A DNA stretch of 64,000 nucleotides, taken from contig JAJEKV010000025.1 of NCBI GenBank assembly GCA_021234155.1, positions 722,474 through 786,473 on the forward strand, in the 5' to 3' direction. Positions 54,276 to 64,000 of this stretch are shown piece after piece (within the stretch, counting starts at the first letter, position 1; each line of letters opens with the position of its first letter). Made by a program: the position numbers and the translations under genes. Source of the DNA: Isoetes taiwanensis (taxonomy: Eukaryota; Streptophyta; Lycopodiopsida; Isoetales; Isoetaceae). Under the pieces are notes generated by a model that ran no database searches, was not told where the DNA came from, and worked only from the letters and a program-made list of their open reading frames with translations.

Positions 54276-56529
54276 ATGGCGGATCAGAGCCTGAGAGTTA
54301 GAGTTAGAAGTGCGGTTTTTTGGATTTTGATGGTGGGTTATGCAGAGGAGAGCAAGGGGCAATTGGGTTTTAGTTTTTACGCAAATGTCTGTCCGGCAGC
54401 AGAGAATGTGGTGTTTAATGCTGTTAGAAGCGCCTCTCTTTTGGATAGTACCATTCCGCCCAAGCTTCTGCGCCTCATGTTCCATGACTGTTTCGTAGAG
54501 GTCAGTAAGATTGCAAAGAGTTTCCGGATTCTGTTTGTTTTTTCTGGGCCTGAAGAGATTTTTGTTCTTCAATAGTTCTTTGTTCTTAGCCTTTTTTTTT
54601 TTTGGATTGCAGGGCTGCGATGGATCCATCTTGCTGGATTCAACGGCTAATAATACTGCAGAGAAGGATGATGGCGCAAACAAGAGCGTCGATGGCTTTG
54701 CAGTTATCGATTCTGCCAAAAATACATTGGAGCTCGTTTGCCCAGGCGTTGTTTCGTGTGCTGATATCATTGTTCTTGCTGCTCGGGATGCTGTCATACT
54801 TGTAAGTCCCTTCTTCAACACAAGTCTCTTCTGGTTTTCGTGGACGATAAAATTCAATTCAATTCAATTCAATTTTTTTTCTTTTTCTAATTTCATCAAC
54901 ATTTTGCAAACTCTACTCACAATCCTCTCATCATCCCCTATAAGTTCATACGTGGTTGGGTCAATAATTCCTTATGTTCAGCCATAATCTATGATGCCTT
55001 TTCCAATAAGTCCTTTTCTAATAAGCCCTAATCCATCCTAAAGGCTTTAATCTTCTTTGTTTGGGGATCTGCCGCTAGGCTATGAGATAGTCTTACCCTG
55101 GATCGGATCCCATCCTCCGGGATCCCCTCCTTCGGGATCCTGCAGTCAATGGGATACCCTCCTCCGAGATCACAAACTTAATTACGCAATTAAAGGTCGA
55201 TTTCTGGCGGGATCATGCATCTCTAGTAGCAAGCGCTCGTTGCACTTCCTCCTTGGCATCTACCTATAGCTCTTCTCCAGCCCATTCCGACCATCCCTGA
55301 AGTGATCCCATTCGATTTCGTGGAGAATTGAGGGAAAAAAAAACCTCTGATTTTTTTTTATAAGGGGCCGCAGTTTTAGTTTTGCACAATAACTAGCAAG
55401 TAACTGTGCAATAAGGTGGGATCCCCTCCTCTGGGATCCCCCAATACATGATAAAAGTATCCTAGTGTAAAAGTATCCTACAGGGCATGTGGGTTTAATT
55501 GATTAAGATGGTTTTCGGTTTAGGGTTTGCCTTTTATTTTAGGCCTTGGTGCATAACCAAACAACAACGTTGTGCCTTTATTAGTCTAAAGGTCCTAGGC
55601 AATGTTATAAAGCTGCCACCATTCTTTCCTTCTAGCATTTTACAACTTACAAAAAATTCCTCCTTATCACTTTGCCACTATTTAGTTGCCTTTTGCTTCT
55701 CTTGAAGAAGCTTTATTGATGAGTTCATTATTTAGAAGAGGTACTTATTGACTAACAATAGTGGTTGGTCTAGTTTGCTCACCTTTCTCTATTGGTATTT
55801 TTATTGGCGTGGGGCATCAAAAGATAATACTCAAACCTTCATGTTTTGGAATTTGTGCAGATGGGAGGGCCACAAATCCAAGTGCCAACAGGGCGAAGGG
55901 ATGGTAGAAGTTCGAGGGCCACAAATGTGCGCACCAATCTACCCGACACCACTTTTAATTTAGATGCTCTCAACAGATTTTTTAGCGCGAAGGGCCTTTC
56001 CCAACTTGACATGATAATTCTCTCAGGTATAATTTTCAATGCATTTTAGTACCATATATATATATATATTGGATTTAGAGTTTTCCTTGTATTAATAGAT
56101 AAAACAAACAAATTTGCAGGGGCTCATACGATTGGATTGGCACATTGCAACGCATTTAATGAGCGTTTCCAATTTAATCCAAATGGATCAGTCAAAGTAG
56201 ATCCCAGTATCAACCCTATATATGCCAAACAACTTCTACAAAGATGTCCTGCAAATCCTAGTCCTACCACAACTGTGGCCATTGACCCCACAACTCCAAA
56301 TTTTTTTGACAATGTTTTCTACTCCAATTTGAAGTTTGGAAAGGGACTCTTTGGATCTGACCAGGTGCTCTTTACCGATCCAAGGAGCCGACCTACTGTG
56401 GAGGGTTTGTCTAGAGACTTCAAGAGTTTCTTGAGTGGATGGAGTAACTCCTTTTTGAAGTTAAGTACAGTCCAAATCAAGACTGGCAGTGCAGGTGAAA
56501 TTAGGCGGCGGTGTAGGTTTGTAAACTAA
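54276..56529 (+). CDS. PRX: Class III secretory peroxidase, four exons
   Basis: Exons 54276-54500, 54613-54801, 55861-56026 and 56120-56529 with GT-AG introns give 329 residues, the normal length. An N-terminal hydrophobic segment (VFWILMVGYA) before QLGFSFY is a signal peptide for secretion to the cell wall. Exon 1 holds RLMFHDCFVE with the distal Arg and His; exon 2 GCDGSILLD (Ca site) and VVSCADIIVLAARD; exon 3 GGPQIQVPTGRRDG; exon 4 GAHTIGLAHCNAF with the proximal haem His. Cys residues fit the four conserved disulfides (NVCP, HDCF, GCDG, LVCPG, SCAD, AHC, RCPA, RRC). Class III peroxidases oxidise phenolics with H2O2 in lignin and suberin formation. A second ATG at 54252 adds eight residues; 54276 gives the better signal peptide. 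Intron positions are those of typical plant peroxidases. The gene looks intact. Confidence 0.92.
55085..55442. repeat. GGGATCC-rich repeats in peroxidase intron 2
   Basis: GGATCCCATCCTCCGGGATC, CCCTCCTTCGGGATCC and GATACCCTCCTCCGAGATC follow one another at 55097-55171, and GGGATCCCCTCCTCTGGGATC recurs at 55421. They look like the two ends of a small insertion in the 1.06-kb intron. Confidence 0.5.
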
Positions 56530-58200
56530 TGCTCATTTGATGATATAAAGATGTAAACACTTGTAAATTAGAAACATATTCGCAACTTGTCTAGTTCCCC
56601 TTGCGGTTTACCAAATTAATAAAACTTTTTCTTCTTCTAAAGCATGAGGATATGCAAACATTGTCATTCGTGGTAGTTGGGGAAGACGATGGTTCATTCT
56701 AGGTTTGAAATGGATGTTACCACTATTATAACTGTCAATAGGTCAAATTATCGGGATAGAAACCTATCTTAGCCTTCTAGACCAGCTCAATTACTAACAT
56801 GGTAAGTGGGGGGCTTCCTTACTTCCTTTCCTCCATAGATGACAATCATGCATTTCATTATGGGAATACCCATCGTTGTAAGCTGGGCATTTTCTCACAT
56901 AAAAGTTTTATGAATGATCTATGTCCCCATATCTTAAAGTAATATCAATTACTTTTGTAATGTTTTTTTGTCCTAAAGCATGAGGATATGCAAACATTCT
57001 CATGCATGTTAGTTGGGAAATTCAACTTGAACTCTTTTATCCTACCTATCCAATGTGTTCGCACGTCTGATAGCCTTTGTCGCTTAACTCTATGCTCGCC
57101 CCTCGTTGATGGCAGCATACTCACCCACGAACCTATTGAGACAAAACCTCCCACTTCTTCACCTTGGGAGTTCTGTAAATGAGGCAAGAACACAGAAATT
57201 ATAGGAGACATAGATTGCAGATGAGGAGTGAAGGCGGAGAGGATGCACGTAGAGGCGCCGGAGTGACAGTATAGAAGTTTGGCGCCAAAATTTGACAAGG
57301 GAGTTGGTGACGCTGACAGTAGGCGGTCAAAGTCACCATTATTTTGGGCGGCGAAGTGACTCCCGAAAAATACGGGCCATTAAAATGGTTGCAACAAAAG
57401 CGCAGGCATCCCCTATGAAAATACGCCATGTGTATGCCAAGTAAGCCTGCTCATTCTTCTACCTGCCAACTAATACTGACTTTCGTAAAAGAGGCGCAAA
57501 CCTGATTGGTCGTGGCAAATCTGACGTGGAAATCTTTAACCCAAGATATGAGCCATTTTGAGACCCCAAATCCGCCCTAATACAAGTTATTAGCATGATA
57601 AGATCTTTTTCAGTTTAAATCTAGGATGTTTTCTTATTCACAAATCCTTCAAATACTTTTTTTGCCTCATAGATTGTAGACAATAAGAAAAGTACTTCTA
57701 TTTAAATGTACTTCCTTCCCTGTAGAGGTTTGGATAGGTTCTGTTTTGACTTGATGGATCTTTTAAAACATGCTCCTTTTCACACTGTCAGAGACGCTGC
57801 AAGATATGAATAAGCTACAAAAAGATTATATATTTTGGGCTTTACTATTGGATAGTTAGTAGTCTCTAGCATAAGCACTTCCTACGCTTTGCCAAGCAGT
57901 GCATGAGTCCCAAGTAACAAATTTGCTTCAAGTGCAGCCATGCCATGGTAGGGTTGCAACCCAAATCTTTGGAAACGAGTTTGCATTTGTATTGAGTCTT
58001 ACCAATGTTGAATGTACATACTTTTGGACGTCCATGACGAATGGTATATGACTATTGTGTTGATCCATTGTTTAGTTGTCCGATACATGTTTTCTTGTGA
58101 TTGAAGACGACATTTAGAACTGTGCCTTAAAATAGTTCTTAAGGTTTGACTCTTTATACTAGGTAGAAGAAGAACAAGAAAGAGGGGTGTAAAATTCTGG
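56530..58200. other. 3' region of the peroxidase gene and gene-free DNA
   Basis: AATTAATAAAACTTTTT at 56615 is a plausible polyadenylation region. GCATGAGGATATGCAAACATT occurs at about 56643 and 56980, marking a short duplication. The minus-strand frame at 56945-57298 has no motif. Confidence 0.5.
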
Positions 58201-58299
58201 AAAAGAGATGCTTAACAGACATTAGCAACATGGATATTGATGTAGAGCAGATTAAGAACGAAAGAAAAAGCAAAAGTGCCTAACCAGCGAGAAGACTGA

Positions 58300-58815
58300 G
58301 GTTAAAGATATTGAGCAACAAGTTGAGAAAGCTGAGGTGCTGGATGTTAAACAAGTCGAAGAGCAAGTTGCCAAGTCTACCCTGATTGCAACTCTTGTTA
58401 CTCAAGGGCCTGACTTAAATGATATTCTTCTCTGCTCGCACTTCTCGGAGCTCTACATTATTGATTCAGAAGGGAATCTCAAAGTATGGAACTGCAATTC
58501 TGGTGCCTGCACTCGAACCTTTGCAATGGCCTCGAGAATTGGAGCAATGTTAGTCACTCCACTCTTTTTCTTTGTGGATCTTACAAATCAGGTTATAGTT
58601 TCCAGTTCTACTACACTTGTAGGGAACAAAGGAGCTGTTATATGTCTCACATCTACTGATTCTTGAGTTTGTTCTGGACCACAAGATAATTCCATCAGGA
58701 TTTGGCGACCTTGCGATTGGCAATGCATCTATGCTTTTGAGGGCACTCATTCCAAGCCCATATCATCTGTTACTTTGGAACTCTTACTTCATCTCATCTG
58801 CATTAGATGGTGACA
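58300..58815 (+). pseudogene. WD40-repeat gene fragment
   Basis: The 58337-58666 frame contains ELYIIDSEGNLKVWNCNSGA, one WD repeat. After a shift follow PQDNSIRIWRPCDWQCIYAF and HSKPISSVTLELL (58675-58785), two more blades ending in a broken DGD. Preceding Lys/Glu-rich coding DNA (58210-58340) may belong to the same protein. No start or end can be assigned, so this is a fragment of a captured or decayed gene. Confidence 0.5.
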
Positions 58816-59368
58816 ATATTTTATAGAATCAAGTGTGCCAATGATGTTTATCTGTGTATCGAACTGCTCTATGAAATCATTTTTAAGGGCGATGAACCAT
58901 ATAATCTTCTCTCTGCGGCACATGTTGTTCATGTTTATCAGCTCATGTAATGCTATTTAATCATCCTTTGATGAGCCAACGTGTCGTTTAGTTTTAATTA
59001 GCATTTCTTTTGTGCTTTTGTTATTCTCTAAGGTATGTGATAGTCTGGCCAAACAAGAAGAGCAGGGAGCAAAGCAAGGTATCAAATAGGGACAAACTCA
59101 TCTGGAAAAGGTAAGTCAATTGTAGACCATTCCATGAATTCAATAGCACAGGGCATGAGTTAAAGAGTTCACAATACATAATCAATTTTGGCTTTGGATT
59201 TTTGCTTTCAAAATCACTGGTAACAGGATGAATTTATTCTTCTAGCTTCTAGGTTTGATCTTGATATTTCTGCTCAGACTTCTCCAGATGTTTGTGTTTT
59301 TCCATATCTAGGTTCTGCGCTGCTGCAAGACTGTGTAGCACATAAGCACGAATTAATTAATTAGAGAA

Positions 59369-59700
59369 TTTCGGAATTCTCGTTTAGCATGAAATAGGTT
59401 CTTGGTTGTCTATAAAACACTGTAAGTGGTTGCAACAGAGTAAAAACCCGGGGGTTTCACCATTGTGTACACGTATGACCCAAGAGCGTGACTGGGTAGA
59501 GTTTTTTTTTTTTTTTTTTTGTTCAAACGTCCGTATACGGACGAATCACTCATACGTTTCCACCACCAAGAAGCCGTAGGCGGTCGAGAAGGGGAAGATG
59601 GGCGGGAACTAGGAATGCCGTATCATACGTTAGGCATTCCTCTTGAAGAACATACGCGTGATTAGCAAACTTGTTTCCTATTTGCTTGCCATATCTCGAT
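59369..59700. repeat. 332-bp direct repeat, left copy
   Basis: Almost identical to 63667-64000 (two extra T in the later poly-T). It contains a T20-type run, the palindrome CGTCCGTATACGGACG and AAACCCGGGGGTTTC. The right copy runs off the window. Confidence 0.9.
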
Positions 59701-60855
59701 TTGTGGAAGTGGATGGTGTGATCCCGGGGCATATTAGGCATTCCTCTTGAAGATCCGAGACTATGCCGAGTTTGTAAACCTTCTTTCATTTTTTTTTTCA
59801 GATTGAAGGGTCTTCAGCTAAGAAAAACGTCCATTTAATTCTGTTTAAAGCCAAGTATTATATCTCTTTTGGCTGGAGATCTTGCATATCGGCTGACGCT
59901 GCCCATCATTTGCAGGAGGTGAAAGAATGGGGCAAACCCCAGAAAAAAATCAGCCGGCATGGAACTACTCTGTTTGTTCTCAGAACTTAAAGGTATTCTT
60001 TGGTGCATGTTAATCCATATCCGGGCAAAGACTGAATCTATTTCATTTTTTTGTTGGTTTGCAGATAAGCCATTCTTTCAAAACTTGGGGCATCTGGAGC
60101 TTCGATTTTTGCTTACCAGGTCAGTGTAGAGAGCTTCTGTACCATCAAGAGATGCTTGCCCTTTTAGCTGGCTGCTCCTATTTATTTTTTGTCCTTTGCT
60201 AGAGACATTTATGAGAGGTACGTTTTTTGAGCATTTCTTTCTTCATTCTGGCTTTGATATCATATGGCGATATGTACTATTATTTTCCAGCGGTAACAAA
60301 TTATACTCAGTTTCAGATAGTGAAGATGCTTGGATGCAAGATGAAGAATTTGGTAGGCGAGAGACTTTGAGGGGAAAACCCCTTGTTATCCAAAGGTGCA
60401 AAGTAATTTCTCTACTAAAACCTTCATTTGATTATCTGTTCTCATGCTTGAAGTGATTCTCGCATGAATTTCCACCAAGAAGCGACCTCGATCCAAAGAC
60501 GGTATGGACCACGAGAATCATCCATAAGTGTATCACACATTCTTGAACAGCTTGAAGGCTCTATTCTTCAACAGTAGCTTGTGGTAATTGTAAAATTCCT
60601 TTCAAAATTTTCATATTTCAACTCAAGTCAACCGCAGGCTCTACAAAACAAAAGGCTTCATCCCGGATTATTATGACTGTTCATGCCCTATATATCAAGG
60701 ATTAACGAATCAAACGCGATCTCAAGGATATGCTTCAAGGACCATATTTTTTCTAGCTAAGGAAGGAACATTAAAACCGGTTGCTATTGAGTTGGGATTA
60801 CCACCAAAGAAGTTACTGGGAGGTCACAAAATGTGGTATTTGTTCCTCCCAAGAA
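59701..60855. other. Mixed exon-like debris upstream of the kinase fragment
   Basis: Short frames such as 60196-60456 (KLYSVSDSEDAWMQDEEFG) may be decayed exons of the same kinase gene, but no kinase subdomain is readable. Otherwise nothing. Confidence 0.3.
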
Positions 60856-61860
60856 TTATCTTCATCATTGCGGGCCCGTGTATTACATCGTGATTTAAAA
60901 TCCTCCAACCTTTTGGTGGATAAGGATTTGACATAAAAGGTACAACTTATGTTACCCTTGGTTGGTTGCGGTTCTTTGAAAAGAAATGTTTGCTAAACCT
61001 TATGCGTGTAGCTGATTTTGGCTTATCACTTAATAAAACATGCCACTCTTCTAACAACAAAGTCCGGAAGAGGAACAAGATGTGCGTAACTCGTCTTTTC
61101 ATATGCATAATTTATTTCATGATAAATAGATTTGATTGACGCGTGTGCGGCTCCAATGGATGGCGCGGTATATCTCGTGGAACGAATCCTCGATGAAAAG
61201 TAAGTCGACAATTTCTGATTTGAAGGGAGTTTTAAGTCCGATTGCCACACATAAATTTGCCGGCTATACTAAACCGGATCCGAAAACATAAGGGTCGATT
61301 ATTTCCTATAAAAGAAACCCGCTACTATGTACTACAAAACCGTGAATCGCTCTTAATATGCGTGTCCGACGTGTATAGCTTTGGAGTCATTTTGTGGGAG
61401 CTATTTATAGAACAGGTTCCATGGGATGGCATGAACCCTATGCGTAATTAACCTTGTGCATTGTATCAACATCTACATGAGAATCCGGCGTGTACACCAT
61501 GGTGTTGGGCTTTTTGCGTTTTGCTTTGTCTCATGTACTTTCTCATTTTCATCAAGGCTTATTTAGAGTGGTCAAGTCACATGATAGCTCGTGAATGCAG
61601 TTGTTGTTGAGCCGTAGAATTTATGAACTTCGTGCTCAGAGATCCCGCTTACGCTAGGCGATTGAAGATTGTTGGACACGTGTATCCCACTGTGGTTGAA
61701 TCCTTTTGTGTGACATACTATCTTTTCTCGAAATTCTTGATTTTGATAGCGACCCCAAGTTGCGCCATCATTTCAGGATATTATTAGCGTAATATGGGAG
61801 CTACTTGAATGCTCAAGACAAAAACATGTGCTGACGAGCTTCCACCCTCTACTTAATGCA
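60856..61860 (+). pseudogene. Raf-like MAPKKK (CTR1/EDR1-type) kinase fragment
   Basis: Plus-strand pieces in the order of a kinase: VLHRDLKSSNLLVDKDL (catalytic loop, about 60880-60930), VADFGLSLNKT (DFG, about 61007), a degraded QWMARYISWNESSMKS corresponding to WMAPE (61150-61205), [20 protein letters not shown] (61359-61420) followed by GMNPM, and a frameshifted DPKLR...FQDIISVIWELLE (61745-61815). SDVYSFG and PWDGMNPM are typical of plant Raf-like MAPKKKs. Frameshifts and missing N-lobe show it is a pseudogene or transposon-captured fragment. Confidence 0.65.
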
Positions 61861-62111
61861 TGTCACTGTAAGATGTGATATAAGGCTGTATAAATTTCAT
61901 TCTACACAAGGCAAATGTACCAGGCCATTGTGTATACCATCCAAGATTTTGGCTTAATTTTATATTATTGTATTCTTTGTGCATCCTCAGATATAACTTT
62001 TTGTGCTCAAATCAGCGACAATGCAACCAATGGTTTCTCACACATTTATGTTCATGTCTCATGCAAGCAGCTACATGCTCTACATCTTATTGTTAGTCTC
62101 TTGCCTAGCCT

Positions 62112-62680
62112 TGGCAGACAATATATTAAACAAAATTTATATGTTCATTGGTGGACATACGTTAAAAATACCATTTAAAATACATGGATTTACAACTGTT
62201 TAATTTATTATACAACTTGTTCAATTTAAGTCAATATGACGTGGAATCTCCCAACACAGGTGGTTGTGTGCAATTGAACATCGACATTGTTGTCTTTGTG
62301 GAATATAAAAGATGGCTTGATTGACCAGATAAGGAGCTCGATGGTGAAAGCATTTGGCTTTTTGATAATATGATTGAACACTTTCACAACTGCTTAGTGG
62401 CAGACAATACATTAAACAAAATTTATATGTTCTTTGGTGGACATACGTTAAAAATACCATTTAAAATACATGGATTTACAACTGTTTAATTTATTATACA
62501 ACTTGTTCAATTTAAGTCAATATGGAATCTCCCAACGCAGTGGTTGTGTGCAATTGAACATCGACATTGTTGTCTTTGTGGAATATAAAGGATGGCTTGA
62601 TTGACCGGATAAGGAGCTCGATGGTGAAAGCATTTGGCTTTTGATAATATGATTGAACACTTTCACAACCGCTAGTTAAG
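62112..62680. repeat. ~286-bp tandem duplication
   Basis: TGGCAGACAATA(T/C)ATTAAAC at 62112 and 62398 starts two copies more than 90% alike, both ending GAACACTTTCACAAC. No gene. Confidence 0.88.
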
Positions 62681-62689
62681 TTCTATGCA

Positions 62690-63666
62690 CTCGAATGCTT
62701 AAAAACATTGTAACATTTATGATTGAACTTATGCATTTTATAGACTTAGGCTTAGGCTTATAGTCCATATGCTTAATATTCCTCGAATCGGCTTGCATTT
62801 GTCTTGCTTTGCAAAGGCTTCAAATTTTATTTATTCTGTACATAGGGGTAAGGTGCACAAGCACAAACTCAAGTACAAGATCGGGTAGGGGTATGTAAAA
62901 ATTAGGATAGTCCAAAAAGTACATCTACGGAAGGGGGGCTTGAACCGGCTTTTCCTATTTACGTATGTAGGGGTTTTCCACCTCCAAAAAGTCGTATACA
63001 GGGGTTTTCTCTGGACCCCTTGCACGCAAATGTGGTATCCCCATATGCCTAGGTGAAACCCCCGGGAGTAAAAGTTGCCGTTTTTTTCGCTGATTTTCGG
63101 TCACAACCAGCGATATATCCGATTTCGACATGTATAAGGCTATCCCAAGCTCCTTTCAGAGTAAGAGCAGTCCACAAGAAAGAGTAAAAATACTCAGGAG
63201 GATCGCGACGGCGAAGATTTGAAGCTGCTTAGCTAGCCCATGGATATAAGATCACAAGTCCGTTAAGGTCTACATATGGATGAAAGGAAAACAAAGTGAT
63301 AGTGAAGATCGCGGCGGCGAACATTTTGAGCTTTTTAGCTACCCATCTGATTCGAATTCTTAATTTAGAAGAAGTCTGTAGAAGCCAATCATTCTAAGAA
63401 AGTGATAAAATATCGAGTCAAGGAAAGTTTAGACAAAAAACAAAACTCAAACAATAAGAAAACTCAAAGATGTGGAAATCTTTAAATCCTTGTAAGTTAT
63501 ATTCCTCAAATATAGCAATGTACATTACTTTGCCAGAGGGGCAGAAATTACTCCATCTGGGTTTCTGATACTGACTCAGGTACAACACCTATCTCAGCAG
63601 CTATCCTAGCAACATGTTCCTAGCCCCTATTTATAACCTCTGCTGTGTCCATCTCCGTATAGCCTG
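62690..63666. other. Gene-free stretch with inverted GGTGAAACCCCCGGG
   Basis: GGTGAAACCCCCGGG at about 63053 faces its inverted copy CCCGGGGGTTTCACC at about 63746, inside the right 332-bp repeat. Two diverged copies of GAGGATCGCGACGGCGAAGATTT/GAAGATCGCGGCGGCGAACATTT lie near 63198 and 63305. Confidence 0.45.
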
Positions 63667-64000
63667 TTTCGGAATTCTCGTTTAGCATGAAATAGGTTCT
63701 TGGTTGTCTATAAAACACTGTAAGTGGTTGCAACAGAGTAAAAACCCGGGGGTTTCACCATTGTGTACACGTATGACCCAAGAGCGTGACTGGGTAGAGT
63801 TTTTTTTTTTTTTTTTTTTTGTTCAAACGTCCGTATACGGACGAATCACTCATACGTTTCCACCACCAAGAAGCCGTAGGCGGTCGAGAAGGGGAAGATG
63901 GGCGGGAACTAGGAATGCCGTATCATACGTTAGGCATTCCTCTTGAAGAACATACGCGTGATTAGCAAACTTGTTTCCTATTTGCTTGCCATATCTCGAT
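63667..64000. repeat. 332-bp direct repeat, right copy (runs off the window)
   Basis: Repeats 59369-59700 at a distance of 4,298 bp. The pair could be LTRs of a 4.6-kb or longer retroelement or ends of a duplicated segment; no TG...CA boundary is visible. Confidence 0.85.

Noticed and set aside
53982-54857. 291-codon minus-strand open frame
   Set aside because: It is antisense to peroxidase exons 1-2 and intron 1; the plus strand has clear peroxidase motifs and splice sites.
63053-63760. 700-bp transposon between GGTGAAACCCCCGGG inverted repeats
   Set aside because: One arm lies within the 332-bp repeat, which exists alone at 59.4 kb, and no target duplication is visible.
1-64000. tRNA or rRNA genes and organelle inserts
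   Set aside because: I looked for typical tRNA arms and conserved rRNA or plastid motifs and saw none, but without a scan a decayed copy could be missed.

Overview
This is nuclear DNA from a green plant with a large, repeat-rich genome. It carries a multi-exon class III peroxidase, a plant-type gamma-glutamyl-peptidase-like gene with canonical GT-AG introns, a copia-like gag remnant, and almost everything else is mobile DNA. A tyrosine-recombinase retrotransposon is unusual for a seed plant, so a fern or other non-angiosperm is my best guess; that is inference. I see no prokaryotic, plastid or viral genome features.

Layout. 0-13 kb: tandem repeats, a small inverted-repeat element, an intact four-exon gamma-glutamyl-peptidase-like gene (3409-4875, minus strand), and a decayed gag. 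13.0-48.7 kb: one nest of transposons, at least four deep. The outermost is a DIRS/Ngaro-like element (12996-48725) with split direct repeats, gag, reverse transcriptase-RNase H and tyrosine recombinase. Its left repeat is interrupted by DNA transposon TE-1 (13043-41064, duplicated target TTCT). TE-1's transposase gene is interrupted by TE-2 (14986-34755, duplicated target TGGC), and an FCP1-like gene in TE-2 is interrupted by TE-3 (17025-24636, duplicated target ATTC). A 1.2-kb poly(A) retroposon with a 14-bp target duplication also sits in TE-1. 48.7-54.2 kb: gene-free repeats, including an 836-bp tandem duplication and a 108-bp near-perfect hairpin. 54.3-56.5 kb: the peroxidase gene. 57-64 kb: decayed WD40 and Raf-like MAPKKK fragments, and a 332-bp direct repeat at 59.4 and 63.7 kb.

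The most interesting content is the family formed by TE-1 and TE-3. Both have related GGGT... termini and 4-bp target duplications. Both carry a plus-strand transposase-like gene and a convergent minus-strand gene whose order of parts is conserved: a domain with NNE-RK...AFAWE-C, a RING-like Cys/His cluster, and an FCP1/NIF-like HAD phosphatase motif (DLNGVL). I know of no described plant transposon with this second gene. All copies here are broken by frameshifts or insertions, so function is inferred from conserved motifs only. The FCP1-like piece of TE-2 is a third, divergent copy.
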